Source: Desulfospira joergensenii DSM 10085 (GTDB lineage Bacteria; Desulfobacterota; Desulfobacteria; Desulfobacterales; Desulfobacteraceae). Taken from it: a stretch of DNA of 64,000 bases. The translations under genes and the position numbers were made by a program. The DNA lies in contig NZ_ATUG01000001.1 of NCBI RefSeq assembly GCF_000420085.1, positions 1,635,223 through 1,699,222 on the forward strand, written 5' to 3'. The stretch's first letter is position 1. Each line of letters begins with the position of its first letter. Below, one piece after another: positions 27,285 to 37,562 of this stretch. The notes under the pieces were generated by a model, which saw only the letters and a program-made list of their open reading frames with translations, was not told where the DNA came from and ran no database searches.

Positions 27285-28322
27285 TTATACATTCTCGCTG
27301 GAGTACTCAATGAGCCGGATATAATCATCAATAACAGCCCGGGTTTCATCGGAATCCTCCCTGTACATGAATTCAACACCCACGGCCACCTCATCGGTTT
27401 TTTGCTGGGTGTTTTTCACCTGCCCCATGAACCGGACTTCTTTTTGGGTTCCCGGAAACCGGCACCGGAAGGGGATGGTTTCCTGCAAAAGGGTTCTTGC
27501 CGGTTCCTGATCCGAGGAAAAGGATTCAATGGCGCAACGGCATCCGCCCATGCTGATGTTTTCAATCACCCCTCCCCTTTCGGATTCATCCACCCGGGCC
27601 TGGGCCACAATGCTGCATCTGAACCGTTTATGGGCCCGGAGTTCATGATGCTCGATTCTTTCCGGATATTGGATAAACATCAGCCTGGAAGGCTCTGAGA
27701 TCAGGGCCATGAGCCTGGAGCGGAATGCGTAGATGGTTCCCTTGTACAGGGATTTGATGATCAGCTCTCCTCCCTGGATCCCGTCCCTTTCAAGGGATTC
27801 AAAAGGGACCGGGGCCTTTAAAAGCAGGTATTTTCCATGTTCGATCCCCACGAGGGTGCTGCGCAGGCAAAGGTCAAGATCTTCAAAATCAACCAGGAGT
27901 TTGATGCCGATCTCCAGGCAGAACTCTTTGGATGACATTGTTTTTAAGGGGATGTTTTTTGCCGTCAGGGTTTCGGCCTGATCGGCATCTGCCTGGCCGT
28001 TCTCATCTTCCCGGCGCGCACTTTCCATGATGATATGCATCAGGGGCAGGTTGACGACATTATGTTTTCTGTCCCGGTTCTCTTCCACCTCCAGGATGAA
28101 ATTCTTCCAGGAAAGGATATCGTAGAGGGCGTCGACCTGCTTCAGGTTCCTTGTGGAGGCATCTACAATGACACCATTGTGGAAAAAGATCTGCCCCATA
28201 TTTTTTTTTATAAACACATTAACGGTGCAGGTTTGCTGCTCCATTTCGATCATCTGCAAAAAGGAGGAGATATTTACCCCTGCTATCCGTCCGCTGATCT
28301 TGCTGCTGTTCTCCGATTCCAT
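27285..28322 (-). CDS. DUF4388-like plus PilZ-type c-di-GMP receptor protein
   Basis: This 345-residue cytoplasmic protein has an N-terminal DUF4388/PATAN-like domain (ISSFLQMIEMEQQTCTVNV, GQIFFHNGVIVDAS) and a C-terminal YcgR/PilZ pair. The PilZ c-di-GMP signature is RAHKR followed about 25 residues later by NISMGG. It probably reads c-di-GMP and controls motility or surface behaviour; a GGDEF gene lies 3 kb away. Confidence 0.85.
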   Translation of the reverse strand: MESENSSKISGRIAGVNISSFLQMIEMEQQTCTVNVFIKKNMGQIFFHNGVIVDASTRNLKQVDALYDILSWKNFILEVEENRDRKHNVVNLPLMHIIMESARREDENGQADADQAETLTAKNIPLKTMSSKEFCLEIGIKLLVDFEDLDLCLRSTLVGIEHGKYLLLKAPVPFESLERDGIQGGELIIKSLYKGTIYAFRSRLMALISEPSRLMFIQYPERIEHHELRAHKRFRCSIVAQARVDESERGGVIENISMGGCRCAIESFSSDQEPARTLLQETIPFRCRFPGTQKEVRFMGQVKNTQQKTDEVAVGVEFMYREDSDETRAVIDDYIRLIEYSSENV

Positions 28323-28434
28323 ATCTGCCTGCCCCCTGGATTTTTCCGTCTGATCACCGAGTCTGTATGGCCGCTCCTAGGATTTTGCATCTGAGGATTT
28401 ATGTAGAATGTGTCCGTAAAAAAGTAAATCCTTT

Positions 28435-29100
28435 TCAGGAAAGATCTTTATGAAGATGTTTAAAAAAATGGGTTTTTTTCCATATCCGCCGGTTCAAAAA
28501 ACGGTTTACCCCGGCGGCCAGGAATTCCGGAAGTTCGGTATTCCCGGCTTTTTTTTCGATTGTAAGATCCAGATCTCCATGGATCATGGGCTGACCGACA
28601 ACGCTCTCTGTATATAACCTGCAGTCATCTTCTCCATTCCAGTCGATGCCCCATGGAACATTTTCAGGGGCAAAAAAGACCTCATATGTGGTTTTATCAA
28701 GGACCGGGTCCAGAATCGTCCACCGTTCATTTAAAAAAGCATGGACAATGCAATGATTATAGGGTGAATTTGCCAGATGATAAAAATTCCCTATCAGGGG
28801 TTTGATAAACTTTTTGTGAACCGGTATTGTACCGAACTGGGCTTCAATCTGGTTGCACCGGAGCAATGCAACCAGAAGAGTCGATTTTCCCCAGCAGATG
28901 CCGTAGCCCTTTTTCAATATATCCGATGCTTTCATTCTGTACAGATCATATCCGGTCACGATACTGTCCCGGACATGATAAAAGGTTCTTTTTGCAATCT
29001 TTACCGGATCATCGGCCTGTTCGGACAGTTTCCCGGCAAGATTCTGAATTTCCGGGTGGGAATAATCACAATAATAGGTTTCTTTCAAGGTTGATTTCAT
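28435..29100 (-). CDS. Transglutaminase-like cysteine protease-fold protein
   Basis: This 221-residue protein starts at ATG 29100 after AAAGGAGAAACT. The papain-like triad of the transglutaminase-like superfamily is visible: Cys69 in GICWGKS, His120 in VHAFLNERW and Asp131 in ILDP. There is no signal peptide. Cytoplasmic members often act as amidases or peptidases on small substrates; the substrate is unknown. It is divergent from the GlxA-like regulator. Confidence 0.85.
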   Translation of the reverse strand: MKSTLKETYYCDYSHPEIQNLAGKLSEQADDPVKIAKRTFYHVRDSIVTGYDLYRMKASDILKKGYGICWGKSTLLVALLRCNQIEAQFGTIPVHKKFIKPLIGNFYHLANSPYNHCIVHAFLNERWTILDPVLDKTTYEVFFAPENVPWGIDWNGEDDCRLYTESVVGQPMIHGDLDLTIEKKAGNTELPEFLAAGVNRFLNRRIWKKTHFFKHLHKDLS

Positions 29101-29256
29101 AGTTTCTCCTTTCAAATGGTCGTGGGTTTTGATCACCCGTAAAAAGGAAGGGGTTGTTTTTCCCATTCCCTGACATCTACTTATCACTTGACAAAAATGG
29201 GGAAAGCGGCAAAAACGACTAAGTATGAGTCGATTGCGTCAATTTGGAGTGACACG

Positions 29257-30261
29257 ATGATAAAAGTGACCCTGCTTGCACTGGATCATGTTTTGGCCTC
29301 TTCAGTAATGGGAACCATGGATATTTTGGGCCAGACCGGTGCGACATGGAATTGTATAGCCGGCCAGGAGGAAGTCTCTTATTTTGATATTTCCATAGCG
29401 ACCCAGGACGGGAAGCCTGTCCGAACCAAACATCAGACAGCCCTATATCCAAAGGGCTCCATCCGGGATATTGACTCCACAGACCTGATTGTTGTCTCTT
29501 CATTTTCTGATTTCCGCACATTGGAGACCAGCGGACAGGCCATTGAATGGTTAAAAGAACAATACAGGCAAGGAACAACCCTGGCCGGTGTGTGTGCAGG
29601 GACCTATATCCTGGCAGAAACAGGGCTGCTCAATGGGAAAACCGCCACAACCCACTGGGGGTTTGCACAGGATTTTAAACAAAGATATCCGAAAATTCAT
29701 TTGAAGCCTGAAAAGATAATCGTCGATGAAGGGAATTTATTATGCTCGGGAGGCTGTAATTCCTATATTGACCTTTCCATTTATCTGGTTGAAAGATATT
29801 GCGGCAGGCACATTGCCCTTGAGACTTCAAAGGCCGTACTTCACGATATCGGCCGGAACTCTCAAAAACCCTATTGTGCGTTTCCGTTTGCAAAAGATCA
29901 TGCTGACTCTAAAATCAAATCAATTCAGCAATGGTTCGAAAAAAATTACAATCGCCGGGTGGATCTCCGGGAGCTGTCCGAAAAATTCGGACTGAGCCGC
30001 AGGGTTTTCGAACGCAGATTTAAAAAGGCAACAGGGATTACGCCTCTTGTTTATCTCCAGCGTTCGCGGGTTGAAATCGCGAAAACCCTGCTTGAACAAA
30101 CGTCTAAGACATTCAATGAGATCGCTTATATGGCCGGATATGAAGACACCCGGTTTTTTAGAAAAATATTTAAAAAACATACCCATCTTCTGCCCAAAGA
30201 ATACAGAAAAAAATTTTGCCGGGATTCTCATGCAAAAGAGAGGGCACCGTCCTTCTTGTAA
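29257..30261 (+). CDS. GlxA/FtrA-type AraC-family regulator with DJ-1/PfpI domain
   Basis: This 334-residue regulator joins an N-terminal DJ-1/PfpI-like domain (FSDFRTLETSGQAIEWL, nucleophile-elbow-like GVCAGTYILAETGLL) to a C-terminal AraC helix-turn-helix pair (VDLRELSEKFGLSRRVFERR, FNEIAYMAGYEDTRFFRK). I chose the ATG at 29257 because the ligand domain begins there (MIKVTLLALDHV). It is divergent from the transglutaminase gene, which it may control. Confidence 0.92.
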   Translation: MIKVTLLALDHVLASSVMGTMDILGQTGATWNCIAGQEEVSYFDISIATQDGKPVRTKHQTALYPKGSIRDIDSTDLIVVSSFSDFRTLETSGQAIEWLKEQYRQGTTLAGVCAGTYILAETGLLNGKTATTHWGFAQDFKQRYPKIHLKPEKIIVDEGNLLCSGGCNSYIDLSIYLVERYCGRHIALETSKAVLHDIGRNSQKPYCAFPFAKDHADSKIKSIQQWFEKNYNRRVDLRELSEKFGLSRRVFERRFKKATGITPLVYLQRSRVEIAKTLLEQTSKTFNEIAYMAGYEDTRFFRKIFKKHTHLLPKEYRKKFCRDSHAKERAPSFL

Positions 30262-30404
30262 GAAAAAGGAGTTCCTGGAAACTGCATATCATCACGGTGA
30301 CCGGGTCTCTTGGGGGTCCAAGGACAAGAGAAAGACAGATGAGCGGGTAGAATACGGCACACCGAGCCAAGGGGATGCCGAAAATATAACATCCGGAGGA
30401 TTTA

Positions 30405-30860
30405 ATGGGGGATAGAAGGATATGGGTTGATGCGGATGCATGCCCTGTGGTTATAAAAAATATTTTGTTCAAAGCGGCCCAACGGCTTAAAATTTGTCTC
30501 ACCCTTGTGGCAAATCAGCAGTTGCATATCCCCCGTTCAAAATGGATTCATCTGATTCGGGTGGCCCCCGGTTTTGATGAAGCCGACAATGAAATCGTAA
30601 AAAGGGTCTGCCCTGGCGACATTGTCATTACAGGGGATATCCCCTTGGCGGCCCAGGTGCTGGAAAAAAAAGGGCATGCACTGAATCCAAGGGGAGACCT
30701 CTATTCCATGGACACCATTCGCGGCGTCCTTTTGATGAGGGATTTTAAGGAGACCCTTCGGTCCAGCGGCATTGAAACGGGAGGGCCTCCACCCCTCAGC
30801 CGGAAAAATTCAAATTTATTTGCGGCAAACCTGGATAAATTACTGCTGAAAAAAGCCTAG
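30405..30860 (+). CDS. yaiI: YaiI/YqxD-family (DUF188) protein
   Basis: This 151-residue protein matches the conserved DUF188 family: [16 protein letters not shown] at the start, [16 protein letters not shown], and the C-terminal [15 protein letters not shown]. The fold is PIN-like, but no biochemical role is established. The start follows CCGGAGGATTTA. Confidence 0.92.
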   Translation: MGDRRIWVDADACPVVIKNILFKAAQRLKICLTLVANQQLHIPRSKWIHLIRVAPGFDEADNEIVKRVCPGDIVITGDIPLAAQVLEKKGHALNPRGDLYSMDTIRGVLLMRDFKETLRSSGIETGGPPPLSRKNSNLFAANLDKLLLKKA

Positions 30861-31032
30861 TTCCCAGACCCGGATCCCCCTTTACATTCCCATGGGACGA
30901 CTCAAAAAAGCGGTTTCAGGATCCGGCCCTGGTTTCTTTTATTGCCCCGGACGTATTTTGTATTACCTTATCCATAAGATCGGTAAGACCGGTTTGAATT
31001 TGCATCATACAAACAATTTATCCGGAGAAAAA

Positions 31033-31419
31033 ATGACACTGATACTCAATATTCTATGGTTCATCCTTGGCGGCGGATTTCTGGCCTTCCTGCTCTGGGT
31101 CCTGCTGGGCTCCCTTCTCTTTATCACTGTGATCGGGATTCCTTTTGGCTATGCCGCCTTCAGGATTGCCGGCTTTGCGGCTTTTCCCTTTGGCAAAGAA
31201 CTCGTGGATGCACGGGTCCTGGGTGAGAAAAGAATTACCGGCACCTCTCTGGCCAATTTTCTGTGGATTATTTTGGCCGGAATCTGGCTGGCCGTATCCC
31301 ATGTCATTGCCGGGATAAGCCTTTGCCTGACCATTATCGGCATCCCCTTTGGATTTGCCCACTTCAGGCTGGCCGGGGTCTGTTTTGCACCCTTGGGCAA
31401 AAAAAGCGTTCCCAAATAG
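31033..31419 (+). CDS. YccF-family inner-membrane protein
   Basis: This 128-residue protein contains two repeats of the YccF motif (GIPFGYAAFRIAGFAAFPFG and GIPFGFAHFRLAGVCFAPLG) separated by hydrophobic helices. The ATG at 31033 follows CGGAGAAAAA. Function is unknown. Confidence 0.9.
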   Translation: MTLILNILWFILGGGFLAFLLWVLLGSLLFITVIGIPFGYAAFRIAGFAAFPFGKELVDARVLGEKRITGTSLANFLWIILAGIWLAVSHVIAGISLCLTIIGIPFGFAHFRLAGVCFAPLGKKSVPK

Positions 31420-31466
31420 TATTCAGACTTTGAGGGGTCACTGCCGGAACGGTGAAGGGAAAGGGA

Positions 31467-32615
31467 TCAGCCTGCGGATTGACACATCTCCTGGACCATA
31501 AACGGAGGAAAAATCCTGTCCCTTCCGGATTTTTTGGCTTTGTAGAGTCGTTTATCCGCTTCAACCAGGATCTCATCAAAGGATTTGGAGGGTTCAAAGG
31601 AGGCAACGCCGCCGCTGATGGTTACATTGGTTTCCGATTTAATGGCCTTGCGGATTCTCTCTCCGATGGCATAGGTTTCATGAATCCCTGCCAGGGGGAG
31701 AATGGATAAGAATTCCTCTCCCCCGTACCGGACGGCAAAATCCTCTTCCCGGATGGTTCTCTGAATCAATCCTGATATTTTTTGCAATAGGGCATCTCCT
31801 GCCGCATGCCCTTTGGAATCATTGTATTTCTTAAAATAATCAACATCCATGAGTAAAATCGAAAAGGATTCATTATGTCTTATGCTACGGGATATTAATT
31901 TTTCAACGGCACTGTACAAGAGCCTGCGGTTCCATAGTCCGGTGAGACTGTCTTTTTTGGACAGCTCGTCATTTTCTATTTTCAAACGGATGATCTTAAT
32001 GAACTTCTGGTTGTGGAGTTTTACCGCACGGATGAGGATAATAAAAAAAATAATGCCGATAATCCCGACGACGATCAAAGGCCTCTCTCCCGTCATAAAG
32101 ATCTTTAAATCGGTTGGAATGAGGGTAATTGCCAGATAAAGGAAGACCATATTTTTTGAAGAAGAATACATGGTCACCACCACGGCGTTGATTCCCACCT
32201 GTACGACCACCACAAAAAAGAGGCACAGGACAATATCTCCGGAATAGGGGAGAAAAGCGGTGACGACCCAGGCAACACCGGAAATGCAGAACCCCAAAAT
32301 AAAATAATGTTCCCAGCGCTTTATATTTTGGGGTGTAATGGTCTTGTCGGCCAGGCCCCGGTAAAAGGAGCGCATAAGAAAGAACCTGGGGATATTAACC
32401 CCGAGGATCATAAGGGTCCATATTGTCAGGATGGTATGATCCACCCGGTTGATCATGAAAAAAGGGAAGCAGGAAATGATTAAAATACCGCTGATCAGAC
32501 CGTGCCGGCCGGCCTGGTATAAGAGTTTTATCCGTTCATAGTCGACTTCATTCCTGTATGGAAAACAAGATGATTCATCTGCCCTTTTTTTGTCTTCTCC
32601 GGGATGGGTTTCCAT
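31467..32615 (-). CDS. Membrane-bound GGDEF diguanylate cyclase
   Basis: This 382-residue protein has an N-terminal multi-helix membrane region (about residues 35-200) and a C-terminal GGDEF domain. The active-site motif is GGEEF in FAVRYGGEEFLS, with DVDYFKKYND as the metal region. An RxxD inhibitory site (REED) lies five residues before it, so product inhibition is likely. It would make c-di-GMP for receptors such as the PilZ protein at 27285. Confidence 0.93.
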   Translation of the reverse strand: METHPGEDKKRADESSCFPYRNEVDYERIKLLYQAGRHGLISGILIISCFPFFMINRVDHTILTIWTLMILGVNIPRFFLMRSFYRGLADKTITPQNIKRWEHYFILGFCISGVAWVVTAFLPYSGDIVLCLFFVVVVQVGINAVVVTMYSSSKNMVFLYLAITLIPTDLKIFMTGERPLIVVGIIGIIFFIILIRAVKLHNQKFIKIIRLKIENDELSKKDSLTGLWNRRLLYSAVEKLISRSIRHNESFSILLMDVDYFKKYNDSKGHAAGDALLQKISGLIQRTIREEDFAVRYGGEEFLSILPLAGIHETYAIGERIRKAIKSETNVTISGGVASFEPSKSFDEILVEADKRLYKAKKSGRDRIFPPFMVQEMCQSAG

Positions 32616-32981
32616 GCGTTTTCCCTTAAAAATCCATATAGGCTTTCACCCGTTCGATTCAACATGATATCTTCCCTGTAACTACTGCTTATATCGAATG
32701 TTTCGCAATTTGTGAAATAATATTATTTTTTTTGGAAAGGGTCCTTTTGCAAGGCCAAGAAGGAGACCGGAGCCATGAAATCCCGGCCGGCCGCCGCCCA
32801 TCCCCGGCCCTTGTTTTCAGCCCATACTTGTGTTAACCATAATCCTAGGGACAAAGCTCAAAGGGGACCTCTGCCCTGTCCATTCGCACCCATGCCGGGC
32901 AAAGGGAATTTAAATGAAGGGAAATGGAAAATCCCGCTCTCCATCTCCCTTCATCGGCCGTATATCAAAGGAAATACCAAT
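32616..32981. other. Intergenic region between divergent dgc and cupin genes
   Basis: It holds the divergent upstream regions of both genes. A possible open frame from 32775 runs into the cupin, but its Pro/Arg-rich translation looks non-coding. No clear promoter or RNA is seen. Confidence 0.4.
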
Positions 32982-33347
32982 ATGCCCATAAAGATAAGCA
33001 AGCCCACAATTGTTGAAGCCGCGGGCAGCAAGCCCAAAAAGATTGAGGAGTATATCGGACGGGTCAATTCCCGGACTTCCGACCTGAGTATCGCTCGAAT
33101 GGTAAGCCCCTCCGGCTGGGTAGAACCGGGGCAGAAACCTGAATTCACCGAGTATACCCTTGTTTTAAAAGGAATGTTGAGGGTGAACACCGAATCGGGC
33201 GAATTTAATGTACATTCAGGTGAAGCGATTATTGTAAAAGAAAAGGAATGGGTGCAATACAGCACACCAACAGAAGAGGGCGCCGAATACATTGCTGTTT
33301 GTCTGCCGGCATTTTCTCCTGATATGGTTCACCGGGATGATGAATAA
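32982..33347 (+). CDS. Small cupin-domain protein
   Basis: This 121-residue single-domain cupin has a beta-barrel core: KPEFTEYTLVLKGMLRVN, SGEAIIVKEKEWVQYSTP. I start it at ATG 32982 after AAAGGAAATACCAAT. Few metal-binding histidines are visible, so it may bind a ligand without metal. Substrate unknown. Confidence 0.8.
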   Translation: MPIKISKPTIVEAAGSKPKKIEEYIGRVNSRTSDLSIARMVSPSGWVEPGQKPEFTEYTLVLKGMLRVNTESGEFNVHSGEAIIVKEKEWVQYSTPTEEGAEYIAVCLPAFSPDMVHRDDE

Positions 33348-33489
33348 AAAACCGAATGGGCCGGACCGAATCAGGGAAAAGTAACCCATTACAAGGGATC
33401 CCGGATCATGAGGAGCTATTGGAACCTGTCTTTTAAAAGGGCCCGTTCCTAAAAAGCCATTCAAACCAAACCATAAAGCTGGAGGAAAC

Positions 33490-33999
33490 ATGAATTCCGA
33501 AAAAATATTTATAACTGCGTTACACTATGAAGAAAAAATCAGAGATCTCTATCTCTCAGCCGTAAAAAGCATTGATGATGAAAGGGGAAAAGCAATTTTC
33601 AAAGCATTGGCAGAGGATGAACAAAGCCATGTCGATTTTTTGAAACACAGCCTTGAGGTATTAAAATCAGATGGCCGAATTAAAAGGGTGGACCTTGAAT
33701 CCTCCATTCCGCCAAAGGATCTGTACAAGGACCGGATTGAAAAGATGCAAAAGACAATCCCCGACCAAATGTTTGGGGATGTCAAACGTGTATTGAGCAG
33801 TGCCTTGAAGCTTGAAATTGAAACCAGTGAGTTCTATGAGGATGCCTGTAATAAGACGGAAGGCACCATCAGGGAAATCTTTGAGAGACTCCTGGAAATC
33901 GAAAGAAGACACGAGGATCTTGTTCAGATCGAACTGGATCATGTATCAAACTACGGATACTGGTTTAATTTTATGGAAATCGATATGGAGCACGGATAA
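33490..33999 (+). CDS. Rubrerythrin/ferritin-like diiron protein
   Basis: This 169-residue helical protein has two ExxH-type iron motifs, DEQSHVDFL and EIERRHEDL, plus glutamates in HYEEKIRDLY and LEIETSEFYE, the four-helix ferritin-like pattern. It lacks the rubredoxin cysteines of full rubrerythrin. It probably protects against peroxide in this anaerobe. Start after CTGGAGGAAAC. Confidence 0.88.
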   Translation: MNSEKIFITALHYEEKIRDLYLSAVKSIDDERGKAIFKALAEDEQSHVDFLKHSLEVLKSDGRIKRVDLESSIPPKDLYKDRIEKMQKTIPDQMFGDVKRVLSSALKLEIETSEFYEDACNKTEGTIREIFERLLEIERRHEDLVQIELDHVSNYGYWFNFMEIDMEHG

Positions 34000-34151
34000 G
34001 ACCTGAATTTGCGAAGCCCGGTAGCCGGCACAGTCCATGAAGTCCTTATGGGGTAAAAGATGAACGAACAGAACCTTTGCGCCTAAAGGAGGAGACCTGA
34101 AGTCCGGCGGGTGCGGTTCGATTTTTTTTGAGACCGGAACTTCCAGAAAAT

Positions 34152-34616
34152 TTACCCCATCATGCTCTGGAAATCCATGCCCCCGTCTATTTCTGCCAGC
34201 AGCAGCCTCTTCTGAATTGAATTCGTTTCTTTGTCTTCTTCCATTGCAGATTGGGCTGACATGCGTTTGCTGATCTCCTTAGCAATAATTTTCTCAATGG
34301 CGGCCCTTTGTTCCGGAGGCATTTTGGCCAGATCCTCTTCCGTAAGCCCCATTTCTTTCAGGATCTTTTCTCTGAGTTCTTCCATTTTTTCTTCTTGAAT
34401 TTTCTTAAAGAACCCGATGAAGCCTTCTTCTTTCAAGGTATTTACATGATCTGTAAGGGTATCCTCCGATGAATTCCCCGGCCCTGCCTGACTGGATGCC
34501 TCTCCCATTTGCTCTGACAGACAGGCGGCAAAGTGACCGGACAAGTCCAATGATTGGGCCTCAAACGCCATTGGATCAAGTTTGATCCTGTCAATGGATA
34601 CGGTTTCAATCGACAT
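34152..34616 (-). CDS. Hypothetical charged helical protein
   Basis: I do not recognise this 155-residue protein. It starts at ATG 34616 after TGGGAGGAACAAC. The middle is strongly helical and charged (KKIQEEKMEELREKILKEM, MPPEQRAAIEKIIAKEISKR). No signal or membrane segment is seen. Confidence 0.65.
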   Translation of the reverse strand: MSIETVSIDRIKLDPMAFEAQSLDLSGHFAACLSEQMGEASSQAGPGNSSEDTLTDHVNTLKEEGFIGFFKKIQEEKMEELREKILKEMGLTEEDLAKMPPEQRAAIEKIIAKEISKRMSAQSAMEEDKETNSIQKRLLLAEIDGGMDFQSMMG

Positions 34617-34920
34617 CTGTTGTTCCTCCCAAAGAATGGTTCCCAATTTCAATAAAAACAAGCAATTTCCGCACCCGAATTTTCAAGATCCAAATGATAT
34701 TTTGATTATATGATTCAGGGAGAATTCGTTTTCGGCCGAAACGCTGCATTATTAATGATTCTGGGCCAAATCTATACTGAAATCCTTTTTCTCCCGGAAT
34801 ATTTATTTTTCCATCAAAGGGGAATGTTCAGTATTTGTCCATGGGATAGGAAAGGGTAAAATTTTCCGGCTTCGGTTTTGGAAAACCGGAAATCTCTACC
34901 GGTGATACCGCCTGTTGAAG
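34617..34920. other. Intergenic region left of the insertion element
   Basis: AT-rich spacer between the hypothetical gene and the IS. A partial inverted repeat around TTTTCCGG/CCGGAAA (34863-34892) is present; nothing else can be supported. Confidence 0.35.
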
Positions 34921-36745
34921 CTGTAGAAAAAGGTTGAAAACACTGGAGATTCTTATCGTTTTGTGCTAGATTTTTCTTTAAAACAAATAGAAAAACCGCA
35001 GACCAGACAAGAGTAAAAAATGGCCAAATATAAAGACTATTCATACGATCAAGGTGTTTTCCTTCCGGTCTATTTTGACAGACAGATCCTTCCGGGCACA
35101 TTCGAATATACCCTCAGTCATTTGATTGACAATGAACTGGATTTGAGTGTTTTCGACAAACGGTATAAAAACGATGATACCGGGGCTCCTGCCTATGATC
35201 CCAGGATCCTTTTAAAAATAATTCTTTATGCTTATTCAAGGGGGATCACATCCAGCCGGAAAATCTCCCAATGCTGCGAAGAAAACATTATCTTCATGGC
35301 CCTGTCCGCTCATACAAGACCTCATTTCACGACCATCGCTGATTTTGTTTCCAGCCAGGATGAAGAGGCTGTCGCTCTGTTTCAAGAAATCATCCTTATC
35401 TGCGATGAGATGAACCTGATCGGCAGGGAAATGTTTGCTGTGGACGGCTGTAAGCTGCCTTCCAATGCCTCAAAGGAATGGAGCGGCACCAAGGCCGATT
35501 TTAAGAAAAAAGCCCTTAAATTTGAAAAAGCCATAGAACATATCATTGAAAAGCACCGGCAAATCGATGACATTGAAGAGAAAAACAATATCATTGAGTC
35601 CGATGCAAAGTATATGGCAACGCTTCAAAAGCAGATTAAAAAGATCCGTGAATGGGTAAACGACAATGATGATAAACCGGGTGCCGGCGGCAAACCCATA
35701 AAGTCCAACATCACTGATAACGATTCTGCCAAAATGAAATCATCGAAAGGTTATATCCAGGGATATAACGGCCTGGCCATGGTGGACAGCAAACATCAAG
35801 TGATTGTGGGTGCCGAAGCCTATGGAAAAGGGCCAGAACAGGATTTGTTGAAACCGATGATTGAATCCACAAAGGGCAATCTGGAAGATAGTGTTTTTGA
35901 AAAGACCCTTTTGACAGCAGACAGCGGATTTCACACCAAGGACAATATGGATATGCTGGCTAAAGAAGGGATTGACGCCTATGTGGCCGATAACCGGTTC
36001 CGCAAATGAGATCCCCGGTTTAAAGATAATGACCGCTACAAAGAAAGGCATCGTAAAGAGATCGCAGGAAAACGGAAAAAATCCCAATTGTATTCAAAAG
36101 AAGACTTCTATTTTGATCCTGATTTTAAATTTTGCATGTGTCCGGCCGGAAAGCGGCTTTACCGAAGTGGCAGAGGTTTCGATACCCAGGGCAATTTTGT
36201 AACGCGATTCAAGGCGCCTAAATCCGCTTGCGGCCCTTGTAAGCTCAGATCAAAATGCCTTCGTCATCCAGACAGATCTCCCAAGAGATCGGTGGCATAT
36301 TTTCATAGCGGGACAAAGAACAAAGATGCCCCGGACACAGCCACGGAAAGGATGAAACAAAAAATCGACTCCGCCTTGGGTCGGATGATTTATTCCAAGC
36401 GGCTCGGGACAGTAGAACCGGTGTTTGGCCATATTCGGCATACGATAAAGTTGGACAGGTTCACTTTGAGAGGGAAAATCAAGGTTAATTGTCAATGGCT
36501 GCTGTTCTGCGCTTTGCATAATTTGAAAAAGATACATCGGTATGGTTCGATCCCAGCCACATAAAGGAAGGGCATGGGGGAACAGATCTCTCTTTATCAG
36601 AGGCTGATATTGCGGTCTTAAGAGACAGTTACAATAGCGTAATCGATTTTAACGACAGAATTAACATAGAATAATAAAAAACAAGAGGCTGAGAATAATT
36701 CCATAGCGGCAAATGACTACCGCCTAAAAATGACTTATTCTACAG
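34921..36745 (+). mobile_element. IS1182-family insertion sequence
   Basis: A disrupted transposase lies between short imperfect terminal repeats: CTGTAGAAAAAG at 34921-34932 and its near complement CTTATTCTACAG at 36734-36745 (one mismatch). The resulting length of 1825 bp fits IS1182-group elements. I see no certain target duplication, so the ends are tentative. Confidence 0.6.
35020..36564 (+). pseudogene. IS1182-family transposase, interrupted by an in-frame TGA
   Basis: The reading frame is continuous from 35020 to 36564 except for TGA at 36007-36009, within DNRFRK-stop-DPRF, where a CGA arginine codon probably mutated. The N-part has MFAVDGCKLPS and LLTADSGFHTKDNM with two catalytic aspartates, and the C-part has GTVEPVFGHIRHTI with the third acidic residue. 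The stop therefore separates the DDE triad and should inactivate the protein. No SECIS-like loop follows the TGA. Confidence 0.85.
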
Positions 36746-36893
36746 ACTCGTTGACGTGAAATCAAGAAGAGCCGGTAAGAGATGCCCCCCAGGGTTTCCC
36801 TTTGATCCGGCCTGAAATGCCCGTTAATTGTCCTTTTATTGATGATTCAATTCTGTTAGTCCCATGAAATAATCCAATTGGAAAGGAGTGAAG
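36565..36893. other. IS right end and leader of the isochorismatase gene
   Basis: It contains the right terminal repeat of the IS (36734-36745). A short frame before it (ending near 36674) is not supported as a gene. The rest is the leader of the 36894 gene. Confidence 0.35.
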
Positions 36894-37478
36894 ATGAATT
36901 TTAAAAAACACGATCAAAAATGCGCCCTGCTTGTTGTTGATGCCCAGGAATCCTTTAAGGCGATGGGAGAAGCCCTCTGGAAGAGCCGGGGACCTGCCGA
37001 TTTTGAGGTTCACATAAAATCTTTGGTAACCGGGTTCAGAGATGCCAATCAGCCGGTCTATTTTATCCTTCACAAGGATGATGATCCGGGATTCTCAACG
37101 GATTCTCCCCTTTTCCGGGTCATGGATTTCCTGGAACATCGTCCCGATGAACCCGTCATCCTGAAACAGGTCCACAATGCCTTTACCGGAAGCCCTCTTT
37201 TGCCCATGCTGATTCAAAACCGGATTTCCCGGGTGGTGATCTGCGGTATCCGAACGGAGCAATGCTGTGAAACCACGGCCAGGGTGGCATCGGATCTTGG
37301 ATTTGACGTGAGTTTTGTTACCCAGGCGACCCTGACCTTTCCTTTGCACCATCCCCATCGGGATGAAAAGATGACAGTGGACCAGATCCAGGCCCGGACG
37401 GAAATGGTCTTGCACAACCGGTTTGCCCGGATTGTTACGGTTCAGGATGTATTATCCCTGCTCAGGGAAGAAGGATAA
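36894..37478 (+). CDS. Isochorismatase-like cysteine hydrolase
   Basis: This 194-residue Rossmann-like hydrolase has the catalytic aspartate in LLVVDAQESF (Asp16), a lysine in VILKQVHNAFTG and the nucleophilic cysteine in GIRTEQCCETTARVASDLG. The ATG at 36894 follows GAAAGGAGTG. Members hydrolyse isochorismate, nicotinamide or other amides; the substrate is not evident. Confidence 0.9.
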   Translation: MNFKKHDQKCALLVVDAQESFKAMGEALWKSRGPADFEVHIKSLVTGFRDANQPVYFILHKDDDPGFSTDSPLFRVMDFLEHRPDEPVILKQVHNAFTGSPLLPMLIQNRISRVVICGIRTEQCCETTARVASDLGFDVSFVTQATLTFPLHHPHRDEKMTVDQIQARTEMVLHNRFARIVTVQDVLSLLREEG

Positions 37479-37562
37479 ATGACATGGCCCTGTTCCAACC
37501 CCGACAGGCCCGGCTCCGCTTAAGAATCAGGAGCCCGGGTCCCTGTTAATCCGGGAACCGGA

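Noticed and set aside
34000..34150. Possible group II intron or retroelement remnant
   Set aside because: The text vaguely resembles intron 3' regions but no domain V/VI pairing or reverse transcriptase could be found.
36580..36674. Short C-terminal-like coding fragment after the transposase
   Set aside because: It lies inside the inferred IS ends, has no start or known motif, and is too short to support.
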